Shown piece by piece: positions 52,169 through 62,100 of a stretch of DNA of 64,000 bases (the first letter of the stretch is position 1; every line of letters starts with the position of its first letter). Source of the stretch: MFZZ01 sp964582715 (lineage in GTDB: Bacteria; Patescibacteriota; Microgenomatia; UBA1406; GWC2-37-13); assembly GCA_964582715.1 (NCBI GenBank), contig CAZOSM010000002.1:310001-374000 (forward strand), in the 5' to 3' direction. The notes below the pieces were generated by a model. That model saw nothing but the letters and a program-made list of their open reading frames with translations, searched no databases and was not told where the DNA came from. A program made the translations under genes and the position numbers.

Positions 52169-52879
52169 TTACTGAATAAAATACTCTAGAATAAATGGCT
52201 GAACATTAATAAGCATATGTAGAAGGATTGCATACCAAAGGTTCTGCCATCTTACATACACATAAGCAAGAGCCAGCCCAAGTACAAGACTACTTAAATA
52301 AAGCCCAGGATGCCAGTGAGCAAGCATAAATATAATGCTTGAATATATAATGGCAGTTTTTGTTGAATAAAATTTACGAAGGTATTCGAGTATAACTGCC
52401 CTATTGAGCAATTCTTCATTTATTGGTCCAAATATTACAAACGATAAAAACCCAAATAGCTTTTCTAAACCTACACCCTCGTCAAAAGCAGACCATTGGT
52501 ATTCTATACCACTATCGATAAGCTCAAAGATATCTTGACCTAAAATCACAATAAGAGCAAGTGCAAGAAGAGCAATAGAGATAACTACAGCAAGTCGTGC
52601 GACAAGAGATATAGGAATAAGCTTAAGTAAGTATTTCCATTGGAGAGGTTTTTTAAATAACTCTTCTCTCTTCTCCTTCTTGTACAGTTGAAACAACACA
52701 ATAAGGATCGGGAGTAAGATAACGTCAGAAATAAACTCTCCAGTTATATCTGATATTTCTGTAATTCCAAAAATATTAAGCACCAAAAGGGCAGAAAGAA
52801 TACCAATGTTTGCAAACAAAATATACAAAAAGTAATACCACAAGACAGTAAACAGAATTCCAGTATGTTTTTTTATCAT
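52169..52879 (-). CDS. CPBP-family intramembrane metalloprotease
   Basis: The 236-residue polytopic protein has the three ABI/CPBP motifs: NEELLNR (EExxxR), FMLAHWHPG (HxxxH-type), and HMLIN. It belongs to the CAAX-protease/bacteriocin-processing group; the substrate here is unknown. It is a stand-alone gene between tRNA-Arg and ndk. Confidence 0.9.
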   Translation of the reverse strand: MIKKHTGILFTVLWYYFLYILFANIGILSALLVLNIFGITEISDITGEFISDVILLPILIVLFQLYKKEKREELFKKPLQWKYLLKLIPISLVARLAVVISIALLALALIVILGQDIFELIDSGIEYQWSAFDEGVGLEKLFGFLSFVIFGPINEELLNRAVILEYLRKFYSTKTAIIYSSIIFMLAHWHPGLYLSSLVLGLALAYVYVRWQNLWYAILLHMLINVQPFILEYFIQ

Positions 52880-52943
52880 ATATTCTCAATAACGAAAATC
52901 GAGAAGCTGGAATCTGAGTCAGTTTTGTGATGACGAAGAGTCC

Positions 52944-53522
52944 TTACTTCATGATCTCTTCTTCTACTCTTTTGTAGGTCATGATTTCCTCTTTTTTGAA
53001 CCACAAATCTACTTCAAACTCGGCTTCTTCTACATTTCCAGAAGCATGAAGTAAGTTCTTGATTGGACGCCTGCCAGTATTGGCAAGATAAGAAGAATCA
53101 TATGAATAATCACCACGGATTGTTCCTGGAGCAGAGCTCAAAGGAAGTGTATGACCAACCATTTTACGAACCAGTTCTACAGCATGAGGTCCTTCAAGAA
53201 CCATAACGATAACAGGTCCATCGGTGATCATATCTACAAGCCATTCACGAATTTTGAGACCAATTTCTTTTGGATCATCTGAGCCAAATTCTTTTTTTGC
53301 ATCAATTCCTAAATCTTGGTAGTTCTCAAGTGTTTTACCACCCATACCTTTTATAAAGTCCTCACGAGAAGCTGGATAATGTTTATCTGCCTGTTCTCGA
53401 GATACCATCATCATTTTCATGGCGACAATTTTTAAACCAACTTTCTCAAAACGTTGTGTAATTTCTCCCACAAGTCCACGGGCAACTGAATCTGGTTTGA
53501 AGATAACAAGAGTTTGTTCCAT
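52944..53522 (-). CDS. ndk: Nucleoside diphosphate kinase
   Basis: The 192-residue protein has TLVIFKPDSVARGLVGEI, the KIVAMKMMMVS strand and the active-site His of NLLHASGN. The usual bacterial form is about 140-150 residues; this one has about 40 extra, in the middle (the stretch around NYQDLGIDAKKEFGSDD) and at the C-terminal end. It balances NTP pools, valuable in a cell with few biosynthetic pathways. TATAAT lies about 43 nt upstream, with AAGAAAG just before the ATG. Confidence 0.9.
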   Translation of the reverse strand: MEQTLVIFKPDSVARGLVGEITQRFEKVGLKIVAMKMMMVSREQADKHYPASREDFIKGMGGKTLENYQDLGIDAKKEFGSDDPKEIGLKIREWLVDMITDGPVIVMVLEGPHAVELVRKMVGHTLPLSSAPGTIRGDYSYDSSYLANTGRRPIKNLLHASGNVEEAEFEVDLWFKKEEIMTYKRVEEEIMK

Positions 53523-53710
53523 TCTTTCTTAAATATAAATACTAATAATAATTTCCCTATTATAGCAGCAAAATATTGCAGGAAAAAGAGCAAACATGCT
53601 TACTCATAAAAAGATAACGTAAGAAGATAGTAAGAATATATGCGTATTTAATATGCATAAATACCACTAAATTACTTGTTGTAACAGAACGTTGTGGTAT
53701 TATTACCTTC

Positions 53711-53878
53711 ATGGTTAGTTCAAGGACGGCACTTAGCAGCCGTACCAGAACAAAACCTGTAAGGAGAAAAGGTATGGAGAAGGCCCATACACTTGCTCAC
53801 TGTGCAGTTTACTGCACGCATCTCGTTTGGGAGAGGCTGAATTTCAGGAAGGATGTTACCGCCTATGAACAGGCTTAA
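53711..53878 (+). CDS. Possible 55-aa basic small protein in a GC-rich island
   Basis: The open frame starts 7 nt after TATTAT (53698-53703), with TTGTTG 16 bp further up, and codes MVSSRTALSSRTRTKPVRRK at the N-terminus. A second in-frame ATG (53774) has AAGGAG about 8 nt before it and would give a 34-residue form. The protein is basic at the start with two cysteines and a WERLNFRKD segment; no family is recognised. The surrounding sequence is full of stem-loops, so the whole may be a structured RNA instead. Confidence 0.35.
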   Translation: MVSSRTALSSRTRTKPVRRKGMEKAHTLAHCAVYCTHLVWERLNFRKDVTAYEQA

Positions 53879-53913
53879 CAACAATCCGAATTGACGAACG
53901 CACTGGGTTCTTT

Positions 53914-54044
53914 TGACGCGAAAGCGTCACTGATTCCGTAGCAGGCCTCGGATATCGCGGCACTTTGCCGCAAAAAAGTTTTTCACGCAATTGCGTGAAT
54001 CCCCAAACAACCCGCTGTGCTCTGTGCTTTTTGAGCACAGCGGG
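53914..54044. ncRNA. Cluster of four perfect stem-loops, possible structured RNA or terminators
   Basis: Four perfect inverted repeats occur in 131 bp: TGACGC-GAAA-GCGTCA (53914-53929, a GNRA loop), GCGGCA-CTT-TGCCGC (53957-53971), TTCACGCAATTGCGTGAA (53982-53999) and CCCGCTGTGCT/AGCACAGCGGG (54011-54044). The last one is next to the stop of the giant fibre gene and may terminate it. It could instead form, with the small ORF upstream, one structured transcript. No tmRNA, RNase P or SRP signature is visible. Confidence 0.4.
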
Positions 54045-54052
54045 ACCCCTCT

Positions 54053-57000
54053 TTAATTGACTATCCACCAATTAAATGAGATGTCCTGCTCAGCTTCCTT
54101 TACTACTTTCACTGTAAACGATTTTCCTCTTTCTTTTTCAACTACAGCAAGCTGCATATCTGTTTCTTTCGTTGGAGTAAGGAATATTTTAGAGCTTTCT
54201 GTTACACTTGTTGTTTTAATTACTATTTCGGTTTCTCCTGCTTTTAAGGTAGCTTCACCAATACTTGCAGATTCTTCCTCATTATCGTCTACGTTGTATT
54301 TCTTTGCAGTTACTGACTCTTTTACAGTTAAACTTCCATTCGTTTCTATAGTTACCTTACCACCCATAATCTCAACTGGATTTGTTGCTTCGCTTTGAAT
54401 CTCGAGAGCTTTTGTAAGACTATTTATCTGAGCATCCCTACCATGTATTACAACTTGTCCCGCATTAATATCTCCCACGACACCTAAATCAAACGTATTA
54501 ATTTTGTCAGTCACGGTAAGGTTCTCCATGACAGTGGTATCTACTTCCTCCTCAACTTCTTCTTCACCTGTAGAGGCACTTACCGTTTCTGCGCCAAGTA
54601 GCTTTTCAAGAAATGAGACTCTTTCTGTAAGTGATGCGATATTTGCTTCTTCTGAAGCCACTTCTTCTTTATTAATAATGCTGAATACTTCATCCATTTG
54701 GTTTTGCAGAGACGCTATCTGTTGACCTTGGTATAACATTTCTTCATCGAGTGAAGTTACTTCTTTCTGCATACCTAATATATCTGCTGTTTTTCCTGAC
54801 AATTTATTAAGATCAATTGTGAGAAGATTTACTCTTGAAGTAAGCGAAGCATCAGCCAGGGTAAGGCTATTATATTTATCATCAAAAAGGTCCTGTTGCT
54901 CATTAATGGCATTAACAAGGACAGGCGCAAAATTCATATAATTAAGACTTTTGTAACCATCGTCTTGTGTAGTAACTAGTTCTGGTAATACTGATTCTAT
55001 TTCCTGAGCTATAAAGCCTAATCTTCGCGGTGAGCTTTCTGATTCAAAATTCCAATTAAAAGAAACTCCTCTTAAAGCATTTACCTCTTTAAGACCATAG
55101 TTTAATGAAATTATATTCTTCTTTAGTCTTGCGTCAGATGAACAGCTCATCATGTTATTGATAGCATTAATATGGCAACCTACAGTTCCAGAGACATTAT
55201 AAAAAGAGCCTTGATCTCCATCTGTATATACTTCTATACCTCGGTAGAGATCAGAAACAACCCTGATTCCATTCATACCAGGTGAACTAATATTAACTCT
55301 ACTTATGAAATGTGTAGAGCCAATACCAATAGCTACCTTTCCAGCAAACAGACCAGAGGTTGCTGTATTTGAAGGATCAATATAATAACCTGAGGTTCCA
55401 TCTCTAAAAAGGTTTGCACGTACTTCTCCGGCTGCAGATGTATAATTGCCAGCAGTTAAGCCTCCATCTGCTCGGAAAGGGCCACCTGTATATACTCCAT
55501 TTGTAAATTCAGTGCCTTGATTGAGACGTAAGTAGCCATCACTTGAATCAGCCGACAAGGCTGTCCTTCCATTAAAAGATATTCCTCGTGTATCTGTAGA
55601 AGTTGATGCAGAAAAATTTAAGACATCAGATGCATTTTGAGCAAGTGTTAACGTTCCTGTTGTTGACAAATTAGTTATTCCCGTATAGGCACCTCCTATT
55701 CTGGCATCAGGGATAGTCCCCGTGCTGAGCTGGGAAGCATTGAGATTTGTTATTCCTGAACCATTACCTGTAAATGTAGCCGTTCCAATATTTATATTAC
55801 CGAATCCACTGGTAATACTCCCTGCGTTTAATGCTCCAGTTCCAACAATCCCTGTATATGAACCGGAAATACGACCACTCGGCACTGTTCCCGTTGCGAG
55901 CTGTGATGCATTTAAAGACGTAAGATTGACACCTGAACCGGAAAATGCACCAAAGGTTACTGTACCTGATCCCGAAAGGTTAGTTAAGCCTGTATAGCTC
56001 CCTGTTATTCTGGCATCAGAGATAGTCCCTGTGGTGAGCTGAGACGCATTTAAATTTGTTAACCCTGAGCCATTACCTGTAAATGTAGCTGAGCCAATAT
56101 TTATATTGCCGAATCCGCTGGTAATACTCCCAGCGTTTAATGCTCCGGTACCGACGATTCCTGTATACGAACCACTGATTCGTGCATTAGGTACAGTTCC
56201 GGTTGTTAGCTGGGAGGCGTTCAATGCAGTTAAGTTTGCACCGGAACCTGAAAATGAAGTTCCAGTTACTGATCCGGCAGCTATAATATTTCCATTTACA
56301 TCCAGCTTCTGTGTCGGTGATGTCGTACCTATACCTATATTCCCATTAGCTTGGAGCGAAGTAAGTACCGGACCAAGTGAGTCTTCGATAATTTTGAAGT
56401 CACCTGTTGCTTGATCTCGCCCTATTTCCCAATATGTTGTTGCTGAAGTACCCAGTCGCAGTTGTACTGCATTTAAACCCTCTCCTGATCGTACGATATC
56501 CATAGCTCTACCTGGAGTTGCTAACCCTACACCAACGTTACCAGTTGGGAAATCTATAAAAATAGCTTCCGTGTTACCGATATGGAGTCTTGTATCTTTT
56601 GTTAAAGAACCTCCTAATTCAATTGTGTTACTTGTTCTGGTTAATCCATTTTGGAAAGATAATGGTGTTTCAAAATTAAGTGCAAATGGTAAGCTTGAAG
56701 CAGCCGTGATTCGACCATCTTGATCTACAGTAATTTGAGGAATATATGCCGCTGTGCCCCCCACTGCACCATAAGTACCGGCAGTTACTGATGTACTCGC
56801 AAGCTCGGTTGGTCCGACTCCTCCTGTTGCAATACTTACAGCGCCAGATGATACAGAAAAATGTGATGAATTAAAGGAGGCAAGACCTTTATTAGCGGTA
56901 CTTGCATCTTGAATTTCATATGCTCCTTGGCCAGTATTTATTGAAGCACCAGTAATTGTTCCAGCTGTTGATAAATTACCACTTACATCTACAGTGAATT

Positions 57001-59104
57001 CGTTTCCTTCACCTACTGAAAGTAAAGCAGACGGTGTAGTACTCCCAACTCCCAAGTACGCACTAAGAATATTAATCTCATTAATTGCTTCATTATCAAA
57101 CTCTATCCTCCCTGCATTCATACCTAATCCAAGCCACTGATCATCTGCATCGAGGTCAGCAAAGGCAGAACCAGAAGTCATAGATCCCACGGCTTCTATA
57201 TCTCCTGCCCCAGAAGCAAATGTTGTTATTGCAGCATCAAGATCATCAAGAACATCTTGTACATTCAAACTGGCACTATTCGTGAACTCATCAAATGTAC
57301 CTATGCGTGAAGCTCCACTGGTTGTTCGACTTATTCCCGTATCATTCAGTCCAATTGCTCCAATATAGAAATCGAATCCAGTTCTTACACGCACGTCACC
57401 ATTAACATCAAGTGTAAATTGTGGATCTGTATTTCCGATACCCAACCTGTTTGAACTATCGTTCCAATAAAAATTAGCTGGATCTTGCGCGATACGTGTT
57501 CCATTACCAAACATCACTCCTCCAGCAAGGACTGAGGTCCCATCAAGATAATTTAACTCCGAAGCTGAAGAAGTTACTTGTGAACCGGAGAGATATAAGC
57601 TCGTTGTATTTAATGCACCATTTATATCAACTTTATAACTTGGAGTAACTGTACCAAACCCGATATTACCAGAAGAACCATCAAAGAAAGCTATCTCAGT
57701 TGATGTGTTTGAGTTATAAATCTGGAAATTATTATCTAATGTGCCGTCATATACGTCTATTGAAGTATCATCATCTAAGGTAAGTGCGTCAGCAATCTGT
57801 GCAAAGTCAAGTGAGTCGGGCGTAACGGATGCTGAACCAAAAGTCCCCCACGTGAGATTCCCGTTTCCGTCATTTATAAGTATTTCATTTGGAGCTCCCT
57901 GACTATTTGGAAACGAATATGTAATGCCGTGTATACTCGTAATATCGCCTTCACTATTAACTGTAAATTCATTATGCTCTCCTACATTAATACCGCCTTT
58001 AAATATGGAATTATCTATAAAAGTAGTATCTCCTTTTACAATTAAGTTGTCATCAATACTAAGACTGCCTTGTAAATCCATATCGCCGCCTTTGGTAATT
58101 GTGGCATTGGTGAGATATATCTCCTCCCATCTATTCGCATTAGTCCCTAACGAACCAATACCATTTTCTGCAGGGAATACACTCCCCGAAGAGGTTACAT
58201 AGACTGATCCGTTACCTATTATTGAACTAATAGTATTACCTGGACTGCCTGCTAAAATAGAGCTGTAATCAATAAGAATCTCTCCTTCGGTGAGTTGTAC
58301 GTCATCAATAAAAACAGATCCAGATATGTGATTCCTTATCTCAATGACTGGATACCAGTTAGTCCAATCGCTAATGGTTCCTGATGTTTTTTGAGTTGTA
58401 GAAACCCGATACCAGCCCGTATTGGAAGAAAGTCTAATCTCATCCATTGCTGCATATGTATTAGTATATTCATTCCAAAAGCCAAGACGAAGAGTCGTTC
58501 CTTGATCAATATGCTGTGTTTTAATATAAAGAGATAAATTATACGTTCTACCTGGTATAGTTTTGGTCACGGGTTGCGAGATACCAAGTTGAGGAGCATC
58601 TTTTGCTACAAACTCCATACTAAATTTGCCACTTCTCACTGTTTCTTGAGATTGTATAGAATTTGCATTATTTGATTCAAGAATATACTCCCATTGTCTA
58701 GGTTTTTTATTTTCTCCCGACTCAAATGAAGAATTTCTAATAAGATTTTCTGAAGTAATACTTAAATAGGTAGGGTTTGCTTCTTCAGTTTCTCCACTGA
58801 GAAATGGATCAGCATATTCTTCCTCTTTTTGATCAATTAATGAAGTAAGTACTTTAGTTAAATCTTCAAACTTCTGATTGAGTGAATTTTGCTGCTCTTT
58901 TTTTAAATCAGCACTTAATTCAGCCATTCTACTATCAATATCTCTCTGCAAATCTGCTTTCTCGGATAAAAATGCAGTATTTCCTGTATACATGAACCAG
59001 ATAATAACGCCAATGAGGATACATACCAATCCACATAACACAATACCAATCCGCTTTAAATTAGTATTTGAGGCTTGATGTAATGGGGTAAAATTTTGTT
59101 CCAT
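54053..59104 (-). CDS. Giant tail-fibre-like adhesin with S74 chaperone and extra C-domain (1683 aa)
   Basis: Domains in order: membrane anchor (about 18-40); coiled coil (about 45-80); a CBM-like jelly roll (about 130-285); a stalk of beta units (VGIGT-type, about 300-950); tandem repeats of about 75 residues (LNASQLTTGT..ARI.GSYTG, about 950-1200); a peptidase_S74/endosialidase chaperone (about 1320-1420; SSDARLKKNI with the catalytic Ser/Lys, LGFIAQEIESVLPELV). Coiled coil and a beta-rich C-domain (about 1510-1683, ending WWIVN) follow. S74 domains trimerise and fold tail fibres and then cut themselves off, but here about 260 residues follow. It is a paralogue of the next gene, 3 bases downstream of it. 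Confidence 0.85.
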   Translation of the reverse strand: MEQNFTPLHQASNTNLKRIGIVLCGLVCILIGVIIWFMYTGNTAFLSEKADLQRDIDSRMAELSADLKKEQQNSLNQKFEDLTKVLTSLIDQKEEEYADPFLSGETEEANPTYLSITSENLIRNSSFESGENKKPRQWEYILESNNANSIQSQETVRSGKFSMEFVAKDAPQLGISQPVTKTIPGRTYNLSLYIKTQHIDQGTTLRLGFWNEYTNTYAAMDEIRLSSNTGWYRVSTTQKTSGTISDWTNWYPVIEIRNHISGSVFIDDVQLTEGEILIDYSSILAGSPGNTISSIIGNGSVYVTSSGSVFPAENGIGSLGTNANRWEEIYLTNATITKGGDMDLQGSLSIDDNLIVKGDTTFIDNSIFKGGINVGEHNEFTVNSEGDITSIHGITYSFPNSQGAPNEILINDGNGNLTWGTFGSASVTPDSLDFAQIADALTLDDDTSIDVYDGTLDNNFQIYNSNTSTEIAFFDGSSGNIGFGTVTPSYKVDINGALNTTSLYLSGSQVTSSASELNYLDGTSVLAGGVMFGNGTRIAQDPANFYWNDSSNRLGIGNTDPQFTLDVNGDVRVRTGFDFYIGAIGLNDTGISRTTSGASRIGTFDEFTNSASLNVQDVLDDLDAAITTFASGAGDIEAVGSMTSGSAFADLDADDQWLGLGMNAGRIEFDNEAINEINILSAYLGVGSTTPSALLSVGEGNEFTVDVSGNLSTAGTITGASINTGQGAYEIQDASTANKGLASFNSSHFSVSSGAVSIATGGVGPTELASTSVTAGTYGAVGGTAAYIPQITVDQDGRITAASSLPFALNFETPLSFQNGLTRTSNTIELGGSLTKDTRLHIGNTEAIFIDFPTGNVGVGLATPGRAMDIVRSGEGLNAVQLRLGTSATTYWEIGRDQATGDFKIIEDSLGPVLTSLQANGNIGIGTTSPTQKLDVNGNIIAAGSVTGTSFSGSGANLTALNASQLTTGTVPNARISGSYTGIVGTGALNAGSITSGFGNINIGSATFTGNGSGLTNLNASQLTTGTISDARITGSYTGLTNLSGSGTVTFGAFSGSGVNLTSLNASQLATGTVPSGRISGSYTGIVGTGALNAGSITSGFGNINIGTATFTGNGSGITNLNASQLSTGTIPDARIGGAYTGITNLSTTGTLTLAQNASDVLNFSASTSTDTRGISFNGRTALSADSSDGYLRLNQGTEFTNGVYTGGPFRADGGLTAGNYTSAAGEVRANLFRDGTSGYYIDPSNTATSGLFAGKVAIGIGSTHFISRVNISSPGMNGIRVVSDLYRGIEVYTDGDQGSFYNVSGTVGCHINAINNMMSCSSDARLKKNIISLNYGLKEVNALRGVSFNWNFESESSPRRLGFIAQEIESVLPELVTTQDDGYKSLNYMNFAPVLVNAINEQQDLFDDKYNSLTLADASLTSRVNLLTIDLNKLSGKTADILGMQKEVTSLDEEMLYQGQQIASLQNQMDEVFSIINKEEVASEEANIASLTERVSFLEKLLGAETVSASTGEEEVEEEVDTTVMENLTVTDKINTFDLGVVGDINAGQVVIHGRDAQINSLTKALEIQSEATNPVEIMGGKVTIETNGSLTVKESVTAKKYNVDDNEEESASIGEATLKAGETEIVIKTTSVTESSKIFLTPTKETDMQLAVVEKERGKSFTVKVVKEAEQDISFNWWIVN

Positions 59105-59107
59105 AAC

Positions 59108-62100
59108 TTAATTCACAATCCACCAGGATACTTCTAAATCTTGTGTTAACTTTTTATCCAGCTTCAGAAGGAACTTATTTTTGCCAATAACTTCTGTTGC
59201 GACAGGCACAGCTATCTTTTTCGGAGATGTAAATATAAGTGAGGATTCTGTGAGAGAGGTGGTCTCAATTTCAATCTCAACTTCACCTTTTTTAATCACT
59301 ACGCTTCCTGCTGAACTCTCTTCATCATTTGAGGTATCGACGTTATATTTTTTCGCTGTTATTTCTTCTTGAACAGTAAGATTTCCATCTGTATCTATAA
59401 CAACCTTTCCGGCCATAAGTTGTATTTCAGCAGTAGCTTGGCTTTGAATTTGGAGAGGAAGAGCGAGACTATTTACTGTGGCTTCTCTACCACGTACAAC
59501 CAGTTGCCCCACACTCATATCTCCTATAACTCCAAGATCGTACAAATTAGTTTTACCAGTAACTGTTAAATCTTCTACAGTAAGCTTGCCATCTTCTATA
59601 CCCAATACTTCTCCGTCCGGGTATTCTTCTGTATTAACTTTAAACTGAGAAAGGCTTGCTTCGTCGCTTGCTTCTGTTCCAAACAGCATTTGTTCTAAGA
59701 AAGAAACACGGTCGGTAAGTTTTACAACACTCGCCTCTTCTGTTGCTACTTTATTTGAGTTGTGGATAATATCAAAAAGTTCATCTATCTGATCTTGTAA
59801 TGAATCCAGTTCAGCTTTATATTCTGTAAGTTCATCTTGAATACCTAATATACGAGTATCTTGTGCATTAAATGAAGTTTCTGAAGCAGATAATACTGAA
59901 GATATCCCGTCAATATCAAGCTTCTGTTCTTTTAATAGCTCAAGGTTATAAAGTGATAAACGGTCATACTTAATAGCATCAGGACGACCTTCATTATCGT
60001 ATACCACTAAATCTGTTAAACCAAGTGCATGTAAATCTTCAGCGACATAACCGATTGTGTAACTATCTGTACCTTTAAATCGATATTTTACTGGGTCAAG
60101 TTCATAAATTTTGTCAAACGGTCCAACCAAAGCGCTTATATCATCTTTATACCTTAGCGATGATGAATCGCGCCAGACATCACCATTTGCATCAATAACC
60201 ATCGCCGTACCAGTATTACTTCCTAAACCGGCAATTGATAGTTTACTGCCTGGATTATTATCATTGATACCAAAATTCCCACTTCTTCCATAAATGAGAT
60301 TACCAATATTGATCTGATTATGCTCCGTTGCACTAGGAGCATCTATATTATATCCGAGAATAATATTGCCACTTCCGCTTGTGATATTATCACCAGCTCC
60401 ATAACCTAATAATGTGTTATTATTACCTCCCGATACAAGACTAAAGCCAGTTCCATAACCTATTAACACATTATTTGAGATAGAATGAGTCATATTACTA
60501 TAACCTGCTATTGATCCTATTGCTACATTCCGCTGACCTGTTTGATTCCAAAGGAGCGCTTGTTGACCAATGGCGATATTATGACTTCCAGTTGTGGTAG
60601 AATAACCAGCCTGGTAACCCAACCCAGTATTAGAAGCGCCACTGCTAATAGAATTAAATGCCAAACCACCAATAAGTGTATTATATTGGCCCGAAAGATT
60701 ACCCACTCCTGCTACACCTATACCAAGCAAAGTATTTGAACTTTGATTAGCATATCTATCGGTAAAAATATCACCTCGGACATCAAGAAGTGCTTGTGGA
60801 CTAACGGTACCAATACCTACCCTTCCATCTCCACGGATAAATAAATCATTTGTATTGAATGCGAAATTAGCAGTTGTACCAGAATCACCGATACTTAAGA
60901 ATGTACTTGATGTATCTCCAAGGATGAAGTTGGTCCCGTCAAAGAGCATTCTGAAATCATTATCTGTTCCGAAAACAGATAAGGCTGAGTCAGCTAAATA
61001 TAATCCTGACAATTTTCCAGTTCCTCCAATAGCTATATTTCCTAAATACTCATTTGCTGTAGGTCTTATATATGCCCCAGCATCGGTCCATGCATTACTA
61101 CTTAAACCAGAAACAGTCGAATTTAATGCAGCCAATTGACCTTGAACTGTTGGTGCTGTACTTACTCCAAAGCCAGATGTATATACACCTAATAATGATG
61201 CTCCTGATGTTGTGGACGAACTACCTGTATCATTTAACCCTATATCCCCCATGAATAATTCGGTACCTGCTCGTATATTTCCTGCAACATCTAGTCTGTA
61301 TAAAGTGCTAGTTGTCCCAATACCTAGATTCCCGCCAAAAAATCCAATATCAGTCTCCAACGCTACATTTCCTCGTAATAAAAGGCCTGCATTTGCCAAT
61401 CTATTGGAAGATTGTTCTTCACCTGTTGCATATCGGAGAAAATGACTTGTTGGAGATGAATTGCCACCTGCTAAAGCATAAATATATCCGTCTCCTCCAT
61501 ATATAAGGTTTCCTCCATAATTCATGCCAAATGAAATATTAGATAGAGCCATCCATTTATTCTCACTAATAGAGTAGCGATAAAATACAGAAGAATTCGA
61601 TCCTCGGGCAGCATAAATATAATCACCATTTGCATATGCTAGATCACCTCCATTTCTGAAACCAAGTGGAGAAGGTTCTAAAGTTACCCATAAATTGGTG
61701 CTAATTGAATATCTAAAAAAGGTATTGGCAGCAGAAGGATCTGCAGGGGGATATCCTCTGGTAGCATAAATATAATCACCACCCGTATAAACCATACTTG
61801 CACCACCGTGTATTGGCTGTGGAGGAGCTGTCATACTTGTCCAGCTGTCTCCAGATATAGAATACCGATAAAATGCCGCAGTACCCGGAGAGCTATTATT
61901 ACCTAGAGTCGCGTAAATATAATTACCACCTGTATATACAAGATCTGTACCATAAGCAACAGTTGATGGTAATGAAGCCATCGTTGACCAGCTATTACCA
62001 CTTATAGAATATCTCCAAAAAGTTGAAGAATGCCCTCCTCTTACAGCATAAATATAATCACCACCCGTATAGACTAATTCCGTACCATATGAGGCAGCTG

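Noticed and set aside
53680..54050. tmRNA, RNase P RNA or SRP RNA
   Set aside because: No tag-peptide frame ending ALAA with a tRNA-like end, no GAGGAAAGTCC-type RNase P core and no SRP Alu/GNAR loop could be found on either strand; only stem-loops are visible.
53856..54071. 71-codon minus-strand frame in the hairpin block
   Set aside because: It runs through four perfect hairpins and overlaps the end of the giant fibre gene, with no SD or promoter; it is probably chance.
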